A program made the position numbers and the translations under genes. From NCBI GenBank assembly GCA_031216915.1, contig JAUFNR010000061.1, positions 1 through 64,000 of the forward strand: a DNA stretch of 64,000 bases, read 5' to 3'. Origin of the DNA: Pictodentalium vernedei. Taxonomy: Eukaryota > Mollusca > Scaphopoda > Dentaliida > Dentaliidae. This document shows, piece by piece, positions 1-10,436 of the stretch (position 1 is the stretch's first letter; the number at the start of each line of letters is the position of its first letter). The notes beneath the pieces are model-generated. The model made no database searches. It was not told the DNA's origin and was given only the letters and a program-made list of their open reading frames with translations.

Positions 1-922
1 TATCGTGTCGGACATTGACTCGAGAAACAATTGCCAATATTAGTCGGCGACTTCTCTTAGATCTTGAGTGAAGATATTGTGGACCTGGGATATTCATGTA
101 ATGGTCAATTGCGGAGTGGTGTAGCCATAGAAAATCAAGAGGTCCCAAAGGAGTGGAGAGAAAGCAAAGTGACATTTATTCACAAAAGGGGGGAAAAACA
201 CGTTTTGGATACCTATCGAGGTATCTCCGTCAGTAGCAACATTGGAAAAGTTTTCTGCAAAGTCCTGTATGGTCCAAGTGAGGGAGCTAGTAGAGAACTA
301 CTCATTGGAGATCTCGGACCTGGACGTGGTGGCAAACCAGGGTAAAAAAAAATCGTCAGAGAAAGGGTCATGGAGGATTGTAACCATAATTGGAGAGAGG
401 GTGTCAAATCAAAGAGGTCTTTGAGTGGCCTGCGTGATAAAGAGAAGCCAGGTTTTGAAGAGTACCTTGATGGCACCTTTGGGGGGTCACTGTTGTTTAA
501 GCTGAGGTCGCGATCCCTGGAGCTGAGGGGAAAAATTGTGAAAGATGGTGAAAGACAGTGAAAGGGAGTGCCAGATGTGTAACTTGGGCATGGTGGAGAC
601 CCTGGAGCACTTTCTTCTAGAATGCCCAAAGTACCAGTCTAAAAGAACGAGATTCACTGGGAGTATAATGGGGAAGTGGGATGGGAGAATGAAGGACATG
701 TGGTTAGGGGGAGACTCAAAGGAGAGGGTTAGTATGCTAATCGGAGAGATTGGGAAGAATGGGACAAGGGATGTCATCAAACAGTTCATCTCCGAGTGTT
801 GGGAGGAGAGGAGAAGCGTGGGAATAGGGAGGCAGTTAGGAGAACAGGGGTAACCAAGGCCTTCTCGTCCGAAAACCACGACAAATCAGCGACTGGCCAA
901 ATTGTTATTATTATTGTGACTT
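1..922 (+). pseudogene. Degenerate non-LTR retrotransposon (LINE) relic
   Basis: Relic of a LINE reverse transcriptase. From 64 to about 290 the frame reads a stretch containing YRGISVSSNIGKVF, which resembles the first RT block (YRPISLxxxxGKxxE). A second frame from about 280 continues with ELVENYSLEISDL, so there is a frameshift. From 545 to 853 a third open frame carries CQMCNLGMVETLEHFLLECP, a Cys/His cluster like those at the C-terminus of several LINE proteins. The palm domain with its YADD box is missing: only about 200 nt separate the two relics, so a large internal deletion is inferred. A short TTA run near 903-916 looks like the 3' tail. Clade not determined. No function is expected. 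Confidence 0.6.
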
Positions 923-1154
923 TACCACATGTGTCATAGGTAACTTGAGATGTTGGAAAATTGACAAATATCAGTTTCAGCTGATTTTTAATTGAGAATT
1001 AGGCAAAAATAAACGAGAAATAAATACACCATACTAACAAGTTTATTACTTGGATTCACTTATCGAATCAAACATGCAAACTCCTGCCAGAATCAAGTAA
1101 AAAACTAGATTGAGTTATTTGTGTGCAAAGCACACAATGGTGTATCCCCGCATT

Positions 1155-2365
1155 TCCTTAGCAACACCTTAGCATAGTTTTAACGTTTCAAATTAAATAC
1201 CCAAGGAGCCTTTCGATGAAAACTGATTTTCTAACGATGAAAGTGGTTCCACTGGAACCACTTGGGGCAAAATCAAAATTCCGAAACCTTCAAGCATATC
1301 TAGAAATTTACCTGAACACATTAGCTTAGTTTAAAGATTTGAATTAAATACCCTAGGAGCCTTTCAATAAAAACTGATTTTCTAATGTAAAAAGTGGTTC
1401 CACTGGAACCACCTGGGGCCTATCAAAATTCTGAAACCTTCATGCACATCTGGGGATGCTACCCTGAACAACTTAGCACAGTTTAAATGTTTCAAATTAA
1501 ATACCCTAGGAGTCTTTCAATGAAATTGATTTTCTAACGATAAAAGTTGTTCCACTGGAACCACTTGGGGCCAAATCAATATTCCCAAACCTTCATGCAC
1601 ATCCAGAGATGTTACCTGAACACATTAGCATAGTTTAAATGTTTCGAATCAAATACCCTAGGAACCTTTTGATGAAAACTAATTTTCCAAAGATAAAAGA
1701 GGTTCAACCAGGACCACTTGGGGCCTATCAAAATTCCGAAACCTTCAGGTACATCTAGAGATGCTACCTGAACACATCAGCATAGTTTCAACATTTCGAA
1801 TTGAATACCCTAGCAGCCTTTTGGTAAAAACTGATTTTATAACGATAAAACTGGATTCACCTGAACCACCTGGGGGCCAAATCAAAATTGAGAAACTTTC
1901 ATGCACATCTTGAGATGTTACCTGAACACCTTAGCATAGTTTTGATGTTTCAAATTAAATACCCCAGGAGCCTTTCAATGAAAACTGATTTTCAAACGAT
2001 AAAAGTGGTTCCACTGGAACCACTTGGGGCCAAATCAAAATTCTGAAACCTTCATGCACATCTAGAAATGCTACCTGCTCACATTAGCATAGTTTTGATG
2101 TTTACCCTAGGAGCCAACGATGAAAACTGATTTTCTAATCAAATTTTTGAAACCTTCATATACATCTAGAGATGTTACCTGAACAAATTAGCACAGTTTA
2201 AACGTTTCGAATTAAATACTGTAGGAGCCTTTCAAAGAAAACTGGTTTTCTAACAATAAAAGTGGGTCCATGGGAACCACTTGGGGGCCAAATCAAAATT
2301 CCGAAACCTTCATGCATGTCTAGAGATGCTACCCATTTCGAATTGAATACCCTTGCAGCCTTTCA
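1155..2365. repeat. Tandem array, unit about 152 bp, 8 copies
   Basis: The block AATTAAATACCCTAGGAGCC recurs near 1191, 1342, 1495, 1647, 1799, 1952, 2103 and 2211 in diverged form, giving a period of about 152 bp. Each unit also holds GGTTCCACTGGAACCAC, an imperfect palindrome. The array is preceded by GTATCCCCGCATTT (about 1142) and followed by GGACGAACGTACGGA (about 2380), the kind of sequence that ends other tandem-core elements in this window. It is therefore probably the core of a non-autonomous mobile element. The short open frame over 2262-2534 lies on the array edge and is not a gene. Confidence 0.8.
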
Positions 2366-2544
2366 GGGAGTGATGTACGGACGAACGTACGGAAGGGGTC
2401 AGCTGAGTGGGCGAAGAAGTCGCCTTGTCATTCCTCGAGTCACCTTGGCTTACATTGGGGGCAAAATTCAAGTCGCCCTCCAGAACATCCTTGGGGGACA
2501 TGGCAGTTTTATGCATTTTCTTGTGTTTTATTAAAAAAAAAAAC

Positions 2545-3190
2545 GTTTCCGCATTCATTAAGTAAACACAAATGCTCTTAAAATCCATCATACAGTTCTA
2601 AAAATAGCCTAATTTTATATTTGTGAAAAGAGTTGTAATGGCATAGTCATTCGCACAATTCGCCCCAACTGGTAAGCAACCAGCATAAAGTGGCTGTTTA
2701 AAACAAAGTGCCAGCAAAACCAACTAATCACTCAAGATGCGCATTGTGTCAATTTGAATTTATTAAAATTAACCACCGTTTAAAAGAATAAAAAATGTGA
2801 AGGACAGTTCATACATAAAAAGTCAAAATTGCTTATGGTTACAGTACATTCTTTTCCACTGAGAAATTTGTTCCTTTGAAATTGGCAAAGCAATTTGCAT
2901 TGAAAGTTTTTCTTTGAAAATTTGTGTTCCAAGGTGGTTAAATGTAATAAGGCTATGATATAAATCACATATATAAGGATGGATAAAAATGGCAGGCCTT
3001 CATTGCACCAATCGGATGTGTCAATGTAAGATAGTCAGCAGAAATTGTCATTTTTCTACACAGGGACAGAAGGGAAGGGAGACAACTGTAATATTTTGTC
3101 ATTTAACTTAGAAATAAATTAACTCAAATTGTTAAGCTTGCTTAAATAACGAAGGTTATCAAAAACGTTTTTAACTACGCTTTTCAATTC
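2545..3190. other. No gene recognised
   Basis: AT-rich sequence with short open frames only; no motif, RNA gene or repeat structure could be supported. It lies between the 152-bp array and a 348-bp duplication. Confidence 0.5.
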
Positions 3191-3196
3191 AATTAG

Positions 3197-4130
3197 GGCA
3201 TTCAGAAACCATGAATGACTTATGTGAAATTGAAATTTATTTTAAATACTTAAATATATTTTTTTCAAAAGAATATTCCTTCTCTAAATGAGAAGAACAC
3301 CATCACAATGGGTAATTCTAAATTCCGAATCCACTGCACTGAGGCAAAAACAAAATCAACTGCATGGTAACCATAACCATAGACATCACTGGTAGGCAAA
3401 GAGGGCATTCAGAAACCATAAAAGACACAGTTTTTCTTGGGGGGGGGGAGGGGGGGGGGGTATTTTTTCTCCACAATTCCTCATGTTAGCTATTGTCATG
3501 TCCTCTATGTACATTCATATATGTTTTATGTATTTTTTTTAACTTCTTCCTCATGTCCACTGACTTCTCCCTCCTGGCCTCTGACTTCTCCCTTAGTCTC
3601 TGGAGGGAGAAGCCACTTCTCCCTAAAATCAGCTGACAGAGAAGAACACTCTCACCATGGCTAATGCTAAATTTCAAATCCACTGCATTGAGGTTAATAC
3701 AAAATCAACTGCATGGTAACCCTAGTCATCACTGTTAGGGAAAGGGTATTCAGAAACCATGAACGACAGTTTTTTTTTTTTTTTCGGGGGGGAGGGGGGG
3801 GCAGGGAGGATTTTAACCTACATTATCCTTATATACAATCTGACTTAGTTTTGTGTGTGTATGTATGTTTGTATAACTTTTATTTATTTTTTTCTCCACA
3901 ATTGTGTCCTCTATGTACATTTATTTTGTCACAATGTCATACACGTTTTATGTTTTTTTCTGATTTCTCCTTCATGTCCACTGACTTCTCCCTCCTGGCC
4001 CCTGACTTCTCCCTAAAGTCTCTGAAGGGAGAAGTCACTTCTCCCTAAAATCAGCTGCCAGACTGCCCCCTGACGTATGGATGGAGATCCCGACTATATC
4101 CCCGCATTTTTGGAAATGAGAGGATAATAA
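3197..4130. repeat. Tandem duplication, unit about 348 bp, with G-runs
   Basis: Two consecutive copies start near 3291 and 3639. Both contain ATCAACTGCATGGTAACC, GCATTCAGAAACCAT, a G-run (about 3440 and 3785) and the block TGACTTCTCCCTCCTGGCC. A partial third copy of GCATTCAGAAACCAT lies at about 3197. The unit ends near 4069-4130 with GACTATATCCCCGCATTT, shared with the left edge of the 1.1-2.4 kb array. Open frames here are low-complexity and not coding. Confidence 0.75.
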
Positions 4131-4496
4131 ATAAATGGATGAGAATGATTGAATTTTTATGTCAGTTTTAGCTCACTCCTGCAGTATGATCAGGAGAATA
4201 ATTTAAACATATTTCATTTATGTCAAATCAGGGAAAAGTGGGATTGGACATATCTTAGGCCATCATTCATACTTTTATGGACATTGAGCTGTTCTGGATG
4301 AGTTTTTTTTTAATTTCTGAAACCTCATTGTGCAAACAGGAAATGAAACTAACCTTTCTGGTGGAATCAAACTAACTATACGTCCTTCCATACCTATTAT
4401 GATGTTTGTCAAAGCAACTCATAATTTCAATGGGAAGGAAGGGGTGGGTGTCTGAAAATGCACTAGAAATATCACACAAGGTGGTGGGTGGATGTA
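4131..4496. other. No gene recognised
   Basis: Non-repetitive, AT-rich spacer before a Helentron-like element; no supported feature. Confidence 0.5.
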
Positions 4497-6331
4497 ACAA
4501 GAGGCCCCAAGGGGCCTGAGGGCGCTCACCTGACATGGTAGCCTAAATATCAACCCAGAGAATTGATTTCAACAAGTTGCATCTGCTCCTCCTAAGAAAA
4601 GCTTCTACCAAATATCCAAAGATTCTTACCAGTGGATCTAAAAAAAAGAAGATTTTTAAAGAATATTCCTCATATTGAACTAAGTTATAATTCGGGGCTC
4701 CCACAGGGAGCCCATATATAAACCCAGGGACTTGGCTTTAACAATCTTGAATCTCACACCGCTATGGATGCTGCATACCAAATATCAAAACATTTCGACT
4801 GCTGGATCTGAAGAAGAAGATTTTTAAAGAAACTTCCTCATTTTGAACTAAGTTATAATTCAGGCTACCACAGTGAGCCCAAATATGAACCCAGGGACTT
4901 GGCTTGAACAAACTTGAATCTCACCCCCCTCAGCATGGTGCATACACAATATAAAAAGATTCTGCCTGCTGGATCTTGAAAAGAAGATTTTCAAAGAAAT
5001 TTGCCTGAAATGCACTAAGTTCGAATTCGGGCTTCTATAGTGAGCCCAAATATAAATCCAGGGGGGGCCGATTTGAACAAACTTGAATCAGCTCCACCCC
5101 ACAATGTTGCATACCAAATATCAAAAGATTCTACCTGCTGGATGTGGAGAAGAAGATTTTTTAAGAAATTTCCCTGAAATGCACTAAGTTCGAATTAAAG
5201 CTTCTATACTGAGCCCAAATATAAACCCAGGGCGCCGATTTGTCTACCTGCTGGATCTGGAGAAGAAGATTTTTTAAGAAATTTCCTGAAATGCACTAAG
5301 TTCGAATTCGAGCTTCTATACTGAGCCCAAATATAAACCCAGGGCGCCGATTTGAACAAACTTGAATCAGATCCACCCCACAATGTTTGCATACCAAATA
5401 TCAAAAGATTCTGCCTGCTGGATCTGGAGAAGAAGATTTTGAAGAAATTTGCATGAGATGCACGAAGTTCGAATTCGAGCTTCTATACTGAGCCCAAATA
5501 TAAACCCAGGGGGCCGATTTTGAACAAACTTGAATCAGATCTACCCCACAATGTTGCATACCAAATATCAAAAGATTCTGCTGCTGGATCTGGATGGAGA
5601 AGAAGATTTTTTAATCTTTTTCCCATTGCCTAGTGTTAAAAAGTGCTGACTCAGCACTTTTTCAAAGTCCTGAAGAAGTACCTTGTGATCAAACCGATAG
5701 GGATTTTTTTTAACCATTCTATTCTACTGGATAAAAGTAAGCTTTATACAAAATAAGAATTATCTGCGCCATGTAGTTTTGGAGATATGGCAGTTTTAAG
5801 GTTTTTCCTATTTTTAGCTCCCTAGGTTCCCACGGGGGCAATGAGAAATTTTTTTTTGGCATCAATCAACTACTTATGACCCATTATCATCTCATGTCAA
5901 ATTTGGTTCAAATCGACCGGACGGTTCTAAAAATAGAAATTTTAGGCGTGGCCAAAATTTTTGCCCCTCCCATAACGAAGGCAAATAATGCCCGACAAAC
6001 TTCTCTTGAACAAACTTGATTCTAAACCTCAAAAGGACTTTTATACCACATATCAAGTGTCTGCTACTGGTGATTCATTAGAAGAAGATTTTCAAAAAAT
6101 TTGGCCATTTTTTACCCACACCTCTGCTCAATATGAGCCGAATCCTATTTTGGATAAAAATCAAATGCCCCTTTATAACCACTTCTTACATGAAATTTAA
6201 TTAAAATGTGGCCAGTGGGTTTAGGAGAAAGAGGCTCAAACACCACCTTCACGGAGGACGACGGACAACAGACGACGGACGAAGAGTGATAAGAAAAGCT
6301 CACCCTGACTTTCAGTCAGGTGAGCTAATAA
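4497..6331 (+). mobile_element. Helentron-like non-autonomous element (HINE-type), copy 1
   Basis: The left end begins AACAAGAGGCCCC and soon carries GCTCACCTGAC (4524-4534). The right end carries the complementary GTCAGGTGAGC (6315-6325) as one arm of a terminal hairpin, followed by TAATAA. The core is a tandem array of about 160-bp units (CATACCAAATATCAAAAGATT, AGCCCAAATATAAACCCAGG). It is followed by a non-repeated 3' part containing GTGCTGACTCAGCAC and GACGACGGAC. A left subterminal repeat complementary to a right-end hairpin, with a minisatellite core, is the structure described for non-autonomous Helentrons. Assignment to that class is inference. No coding capacity; short open frames inside are array artefacts. 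Confidence 0.6.
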
Positions 6332-6409
6332 AAAAGGTCTAAACCGAAAAATGGGACCTTACGATTTCAACTAAGACCCCCCCCCCCCCACCCCCAAACA
6401 GAACAAAAT

Positions 6410-6735
6410 TTTTGTTTTGTTTTCAAACTCCTGTGGTAACCCCTGCATCCCACCAAAAAAAAAAACAATTCCAACATAAAGTCCCTACCAGAAATCCTCC
6501 GACACCACCCCCCACCAAAATTTATATTTTATATTTATTGGTGTTTAAGGTCACATATTTCTGCCCAATGGCTAACCATGACCGTGACAGTTTTACGGGT
6601 GGAGGGAGAGCCGGAGTACCCGGGAGAGAACCACCGAGCAACGGCAAGCAACTGTCAGCTCCCCAAACATACAACTCCACACAAGCAGGGTTAGCATTGG
6701 TTGAAGACAGGTGCTCCATCAGAGCTCAAAATAAG
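6410..6735 (-). mobile_element. SINE fragment (3' two-thirds), minus strand
   Basis: The stretch from about 6530 (TATTTATTGGTGTTTAAGG) through GACAGTTTTACGGGTGGAGG and CTGTCAGCTCCCCAA to about 6720 matches the body and tail of the SINE at 44597-44976, in the same orientation. The tRNA-like head is missing. The sequence left of it (6385-6530) is C-rich filler. Confidence 0.7.
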
Positions 6736-6793
6736 CAGTGTCGCGTCGCTTTTTTGCTATGCAAAAAGCTACACAATGTTTAATTATGTATAG

Positions 6794-6862
6794 CATTTTG
6801 CGATACAAGATAATCAACTGCAGCCTATTAGGCTGCAGTTGATTATCTTGTATCGCAAAATG
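6794..6862. repeat. Perfect 69-bp palindrome
   Basis: Two 34-nt arms, beginning CATTTTGCGATACAAGATAA and ending in the exact complement, surround a single T. It would form an uninterrupted hairpin or cruciform. No flanking target duplication was recognised. Confidence 0.95.
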
Positions 6863-7051
6863 TAAAAGAAAATTTGCAAACAAATTTGAAAACTATTTCA
6901 CTGATTCTTTTACTTCTGATTGTGGAACATTCCAGGCATAACTCAGATTAACTCTCCATCATGCATCATTTGCAACTTCATAGGTAAGATGAATTCTATT
7001 GGTTTAAGTTCTTACTGTTTTACAACATTTTGCATAAAATGCCCATTAAAA

Positions 7052-7165
7052 ACAAGAGGCTCCAGGGGGCCTGAGGGCGCTCACCTGACATGGTAGTCTA
7101 AATATCAAACCAGGGACTTGACTTGAATAAGCTGCATACGCCCCTCCTAAGAAAAGCATATACCA
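7052..7165 (+). mobile_element. Truncated 5' end of the HINE-type family
   Basis: Begins AACAAGAGGCTCC and keeps GCTCACCTGACATGGTAG, AAACCAGGGACTTG and GCCCCTCCTAAGAAAAGC as in the copy at 21891. It breaks off near 7165 into unrelated sequence. Confidence 0.75.
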
Positions 7166-7329
7166 ACTAGATGAAGTGATTGTGCCCACACAATACACAG
7201 GATTTTCCTTCTATTTTCAGTTCCTGCACTTTTATGTCCCAAAATTGAGATAAACGCATAAAAAACAGATTTTTTTCCCAAACAAAATACTTTCAGCCTA
7301 AATTTTTTTCTTCTTCTTAAAACGCATAA

Positions 7330-7700
7330 AAAAACGATATATAAACAAATTTCAGGATTTTGGTCCAAAATTTTCTAGGTCCCACCCGGACCCCAAATTT
7401 TCGGTGTAAAAAAAAAAAAATTTTTTTGTCTTAAAATTGACAGAACGCATAAAAAACAAAAAAACAAAAAATTATGGATTTTGGTCCAAAATTTTCGAAG
7501 TTCCACCCGGACCCCAAATATTCAGGGTAAAAAATTTTTTTTTTTTTTTTGTCTGAAAACTGACCGAAATGCATAAAAAACAAAAACAAAAATTTCCGGA
7601 TTTTGGTCCAAAATTTTCGAAGTCCCACCCGGACCCCAAATTTTCAGGGTCCAAAAAAAATTTTTTTTTTTTGTCTTAAAATTGAGAGAAATGCATAAAA
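7330..7700. repeat. Tandem repeat, about 125-bp unit, 3 copies
   Basis: Each unit has TTTTGGTCCAAAATTTTC, AAGTCCCACCCGGACCCC, AAATTTTCAGGG, a poly-A/poly-T stretch and GCATAAAAAAC. The same unit recurs at 10205-10430 and 15765-15890, so it is a dispersed family. Open frames on both strands come from the repeat. Confidence 0.85.
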
Positions 7701-7808
7701 AACACCTGTTACGACCTGTAATGTAATAAATGCCCATAATGTAATACCTACCCATAATGTAATACAAAAATGACCCATAATGTAATACGAACCCATAATG
7801 TAATAAAT
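7700..7808. repeat. Short tandem CCATAATGTAATA repeats
   Basis: CCATAATGTAATA occurs four to five times with 8-20 nt spacing. Matching copies lie at 9692-9815 on the other side of the 7.8-9.7 kb element, which suggests that element inserted into this array. Confidence 0.8.
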
Positions 7809-9689
7809 GAAAGTGTCAATGACACTGTAGCTCAACTTGACAAACTTGAACTTAGTAAGTTATAAATGAAATGGCAAAATTGAAGATCATTGGGACCAAT
7901 GTCAGTTTTTTTGCCAGTGGCAACATTTTTGGACAGACACCATTTTTGGACAGACACCGAAGAAAATCGATAGCTCCCATCTAGAGGCCTCCCCAAACAA
8001 GCATGCCATGTTTCAAAGCAATCCGATCATAAATGTGCCCTGTAGGGTGTACAAAAGGGAAATACTGTGGTCTGACTACACTAAATTCTAAGAACGTTGG
8101 CCGTGGCAACATTTTTCGACGGAAATGGAAGAAAATCGATAGCTCCCATCTAGAGGTCATCGTAAATAAGCATACCAGGTTTCAAAGCAATCTAATCATA
8201 AATGAGCCCTGTAGGGTGAGCCAAAGGGAAATATTGTGGTCTGACTGAACTAAGTTCTAAGAATGTTGGCTGCGGCAACATGTTTTGATGGAAATTGAAG
8301 AAAATCGATAGCTCCCATCTAGAGGTCACCCCAAACAAGCATGAAAGGTTTCAAAGCAATCCGATCATAAATGTGCCCTGTAGGGTGTGCCAAAGGGAAA
8401 TATCGAGTCTTCTGACTAAACCAAGTTCTAAGAACGTTGGCCGCGGCAACATTTTTTGCCGGAAATTGAAGAAAATCGATAGCTCCCATCTAGAGGTCAC
8501 CCTAAATAAGCATACCAGGTTTCAAAGCAATCAAATCATAAATGTGCCCTGTAGGGAGTGCCAAAGGGAAATATTGTGGTTTGACTAAACTAAGTTCTAA
8601 GAACGTTGACCGCGGCAACATTTTTTGACAGAAATTGAAGAAAATCGATAGCTCCCATCTAGAGGTCACCCCAAACAAGCATGAAAGGTTTCAAAGCAAT
8701 CCGATCATAAATGTGCCCTGTAGGGTGTGCCAAAGGGAAATATCGAGTCTTCTGACTAAACCAAGTTCTAAGAACGTTGGCCGCGGCAACATTTTTTGCC
8801 GGAAATTGAAGAAAATCGATAGCTCCCATCTAGAGGTCACCCTAAATAAGCATACCAGGTTTCAAAGCAATCAAATCATAAATGTGCCCTGTAGGCAGTG
8901 CCAAAGGGAAATATTGTGGTTTGACTAAACTAAGTTCTAAGAACGTTGGCCGCGGCAACATTTTTTGACAGAAATTGAAGAAAATCGCTAGCTCCCATCT
9001 AGAGGTCACCCCAAATAAGCATGCCAGTTTTCAAAGCAATCTGATCATAAATGTACCCTGTAGGGTGTGCCAAAGGGAAATATTGAGTCTTCTGACTAAA
9101 CTATGTTCTAAGAACGTTGGCCGCGGCAACATTTTTTGACAGAAATTGAAGAAAATCGATAGCTCCCATCTAGAGGTCTCCCCAAACAAGCATACCAGGT
9201 TTCAAAGCAATCTGATCGTAAATGTACCCTGTAGGGTGTGCCAAAGGGAAATATTGAGGTCTGACTAAACTAAGTTCTACAAACGTTGGCCGTGGCAACA
9301 TTTTTTGCCGGAAATTGAAGAAAATCGATAGCTCCCATCTGGAGGTCACCCTAAATAAGCATATCAGGTTTCAAAGCAATCAAATCATAAATGTGCCCTG
9401 TAGGGTGTGCCAAAGGGAAATATTGTGGTTTGACTAAACTAAGTTTTAAGAACGTTGGCCACGGCAACATTTTTTTGACGGAAATTGAAGAAAATCGATA
9501 GCTCCAATCTAGAGGTCACCCCAAACAAGCATAAGAAGTTTCAAAGTAATCTGATCATAAATGCGTCCTGTGAGGTGTGCCAAAGGAAATTGTGGACGTA
9601 CGTACTAACGTACTAACATACTAACGTACGTACGCCGACGGACGAGAAGTGATGGCAATAGCTCAGCTTGACTTTGTCAAGTTGAGCTA
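7809..9689 (+). mobile_element. Tandem-core element, 170-bp units, inverted ends
   Basis: The left end carries TAGCTCAACTTGACAAA (7828-7844) and the right end its exact complement (to 9689), the latter forming a hairpin with AGCTCAGCTTGACTTTGTCA. The core holds about ten units of 170 bp. Each contains AATCGATAGCTCCCATCTAG, TTTCAAAGCAATC, AAATGTGCCCTGTAGGG and AAGAACGTTGGC. A 340-bp dimer is repeated almost exactly (8295-8634 and 8635-8974). The tail has alternating ACGTACGTA repeats and GACGGACGAG. The plan is the same as the HINE-type elements at 4497 and 21891 but the sequence differs. The array frames encoding about 97 residues are not genes. Confidence 0.7.
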
Positions 9690-9691
9690 AA

Positions 9692-9815
9692 AATGACCCA
9701 TAATGTAATAAATGTAATAACGTGTAATAAATGTTAGCTACCCATAATGTAATAAAAATTTTTAAAAATTTGATACAAATTACACTTTTCCAGGCCCGTA
9801 ATGTAATAAAATTCT
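9692..9815. repeat. CCATAATGTAATA repeats, right side
   Basis: Continuation of the array at 7700-7808, interrupted by the 7.8-9.7 kb element. Confidence 0.75.
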
Positions 9816-9842
9816 AAGCTTGATTTTTGTTTTTTCTCTTTA

Positions 9843-9994
9843 CTCCAGCAGTGCGTTCGGCTACTTATGACACATCCTGCGCCTTCATCAATGCTGCCAA
9901 TGGCCCCTATGCCATACACAGCCAACATGTGTGGGTGTGTTGGGATTACGATAGAGAGTATTCCGGGACCTGGGGTGGGTATACTCTGCTATGA
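9843..9994 (+). other. Candidate terminal exon, weak
   Basis: A good polypyrimidine tract (about 9823-9838, TTTTTGTTTTTTCTCTTT) ends in CCAG. It is followed by an open frame of about 47 codons that includes FINAANGPYAIHSQHVWVCW and closes with TGA at about 9992. No family is recognised and no upstream exon can be seen. It could equally be chance. Confidence 0.15.
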
Positions 9995-10204
9995 GTGACA
10001 GACATTATCCCTCTTCCATTTGTACCACCCACGCAAACGACTTCCTCGATAGCCTCTACTGCCCTGCCACAATCATATAGGTCTACCTTACAAGACATTC
10101 AATAATTTTGATTCCAGGATGGTCATTTATAACTGCAATCATCATATTCGACCGGCTGTTCACTTGCATAAAAGCAATGCTGGTAGCAGGTTCCTATACT
10201 GTTA

Positions 10205-10436
10205 ATACTGTTGGATTTTGGTCCAAAATTTTCTAAGTCCCACCCAGACCCCAAATTTTCTGGGGAAAAAAAAAATATTTTTTTTCTCTTAAAATTGACC
10301 AAAACGCATAAAAAACAAAAAAAAATTTTCAGATTTTGGTCCAAAATTTTCCAAGTCCCACCCGGACCCCAAATTTTCAGAGGGGGGAAAAAAACAATTT
10401 TTTTTGTCTTAAAATTGACAGAAACGCATAAAAAAA
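10205..10436. repeat. Dispersed 125-bp repeat, 2 copies
   Basis: Two units of the TTTTGGTCCAAAATTTTC family also seen at 7330-7700. They abut the first recognisable codons of the Ginger-like gene at about 10437, so they may have replaced its upstream coding part. Confidence 0.8.

Noticed and set aside
8033-8928. Repeated 70-97 codon frames with IDSSHLEV motifs
   Set aside because: They are readings of the 170-bp tandem units; identical because the DNA repeats, with no domain.
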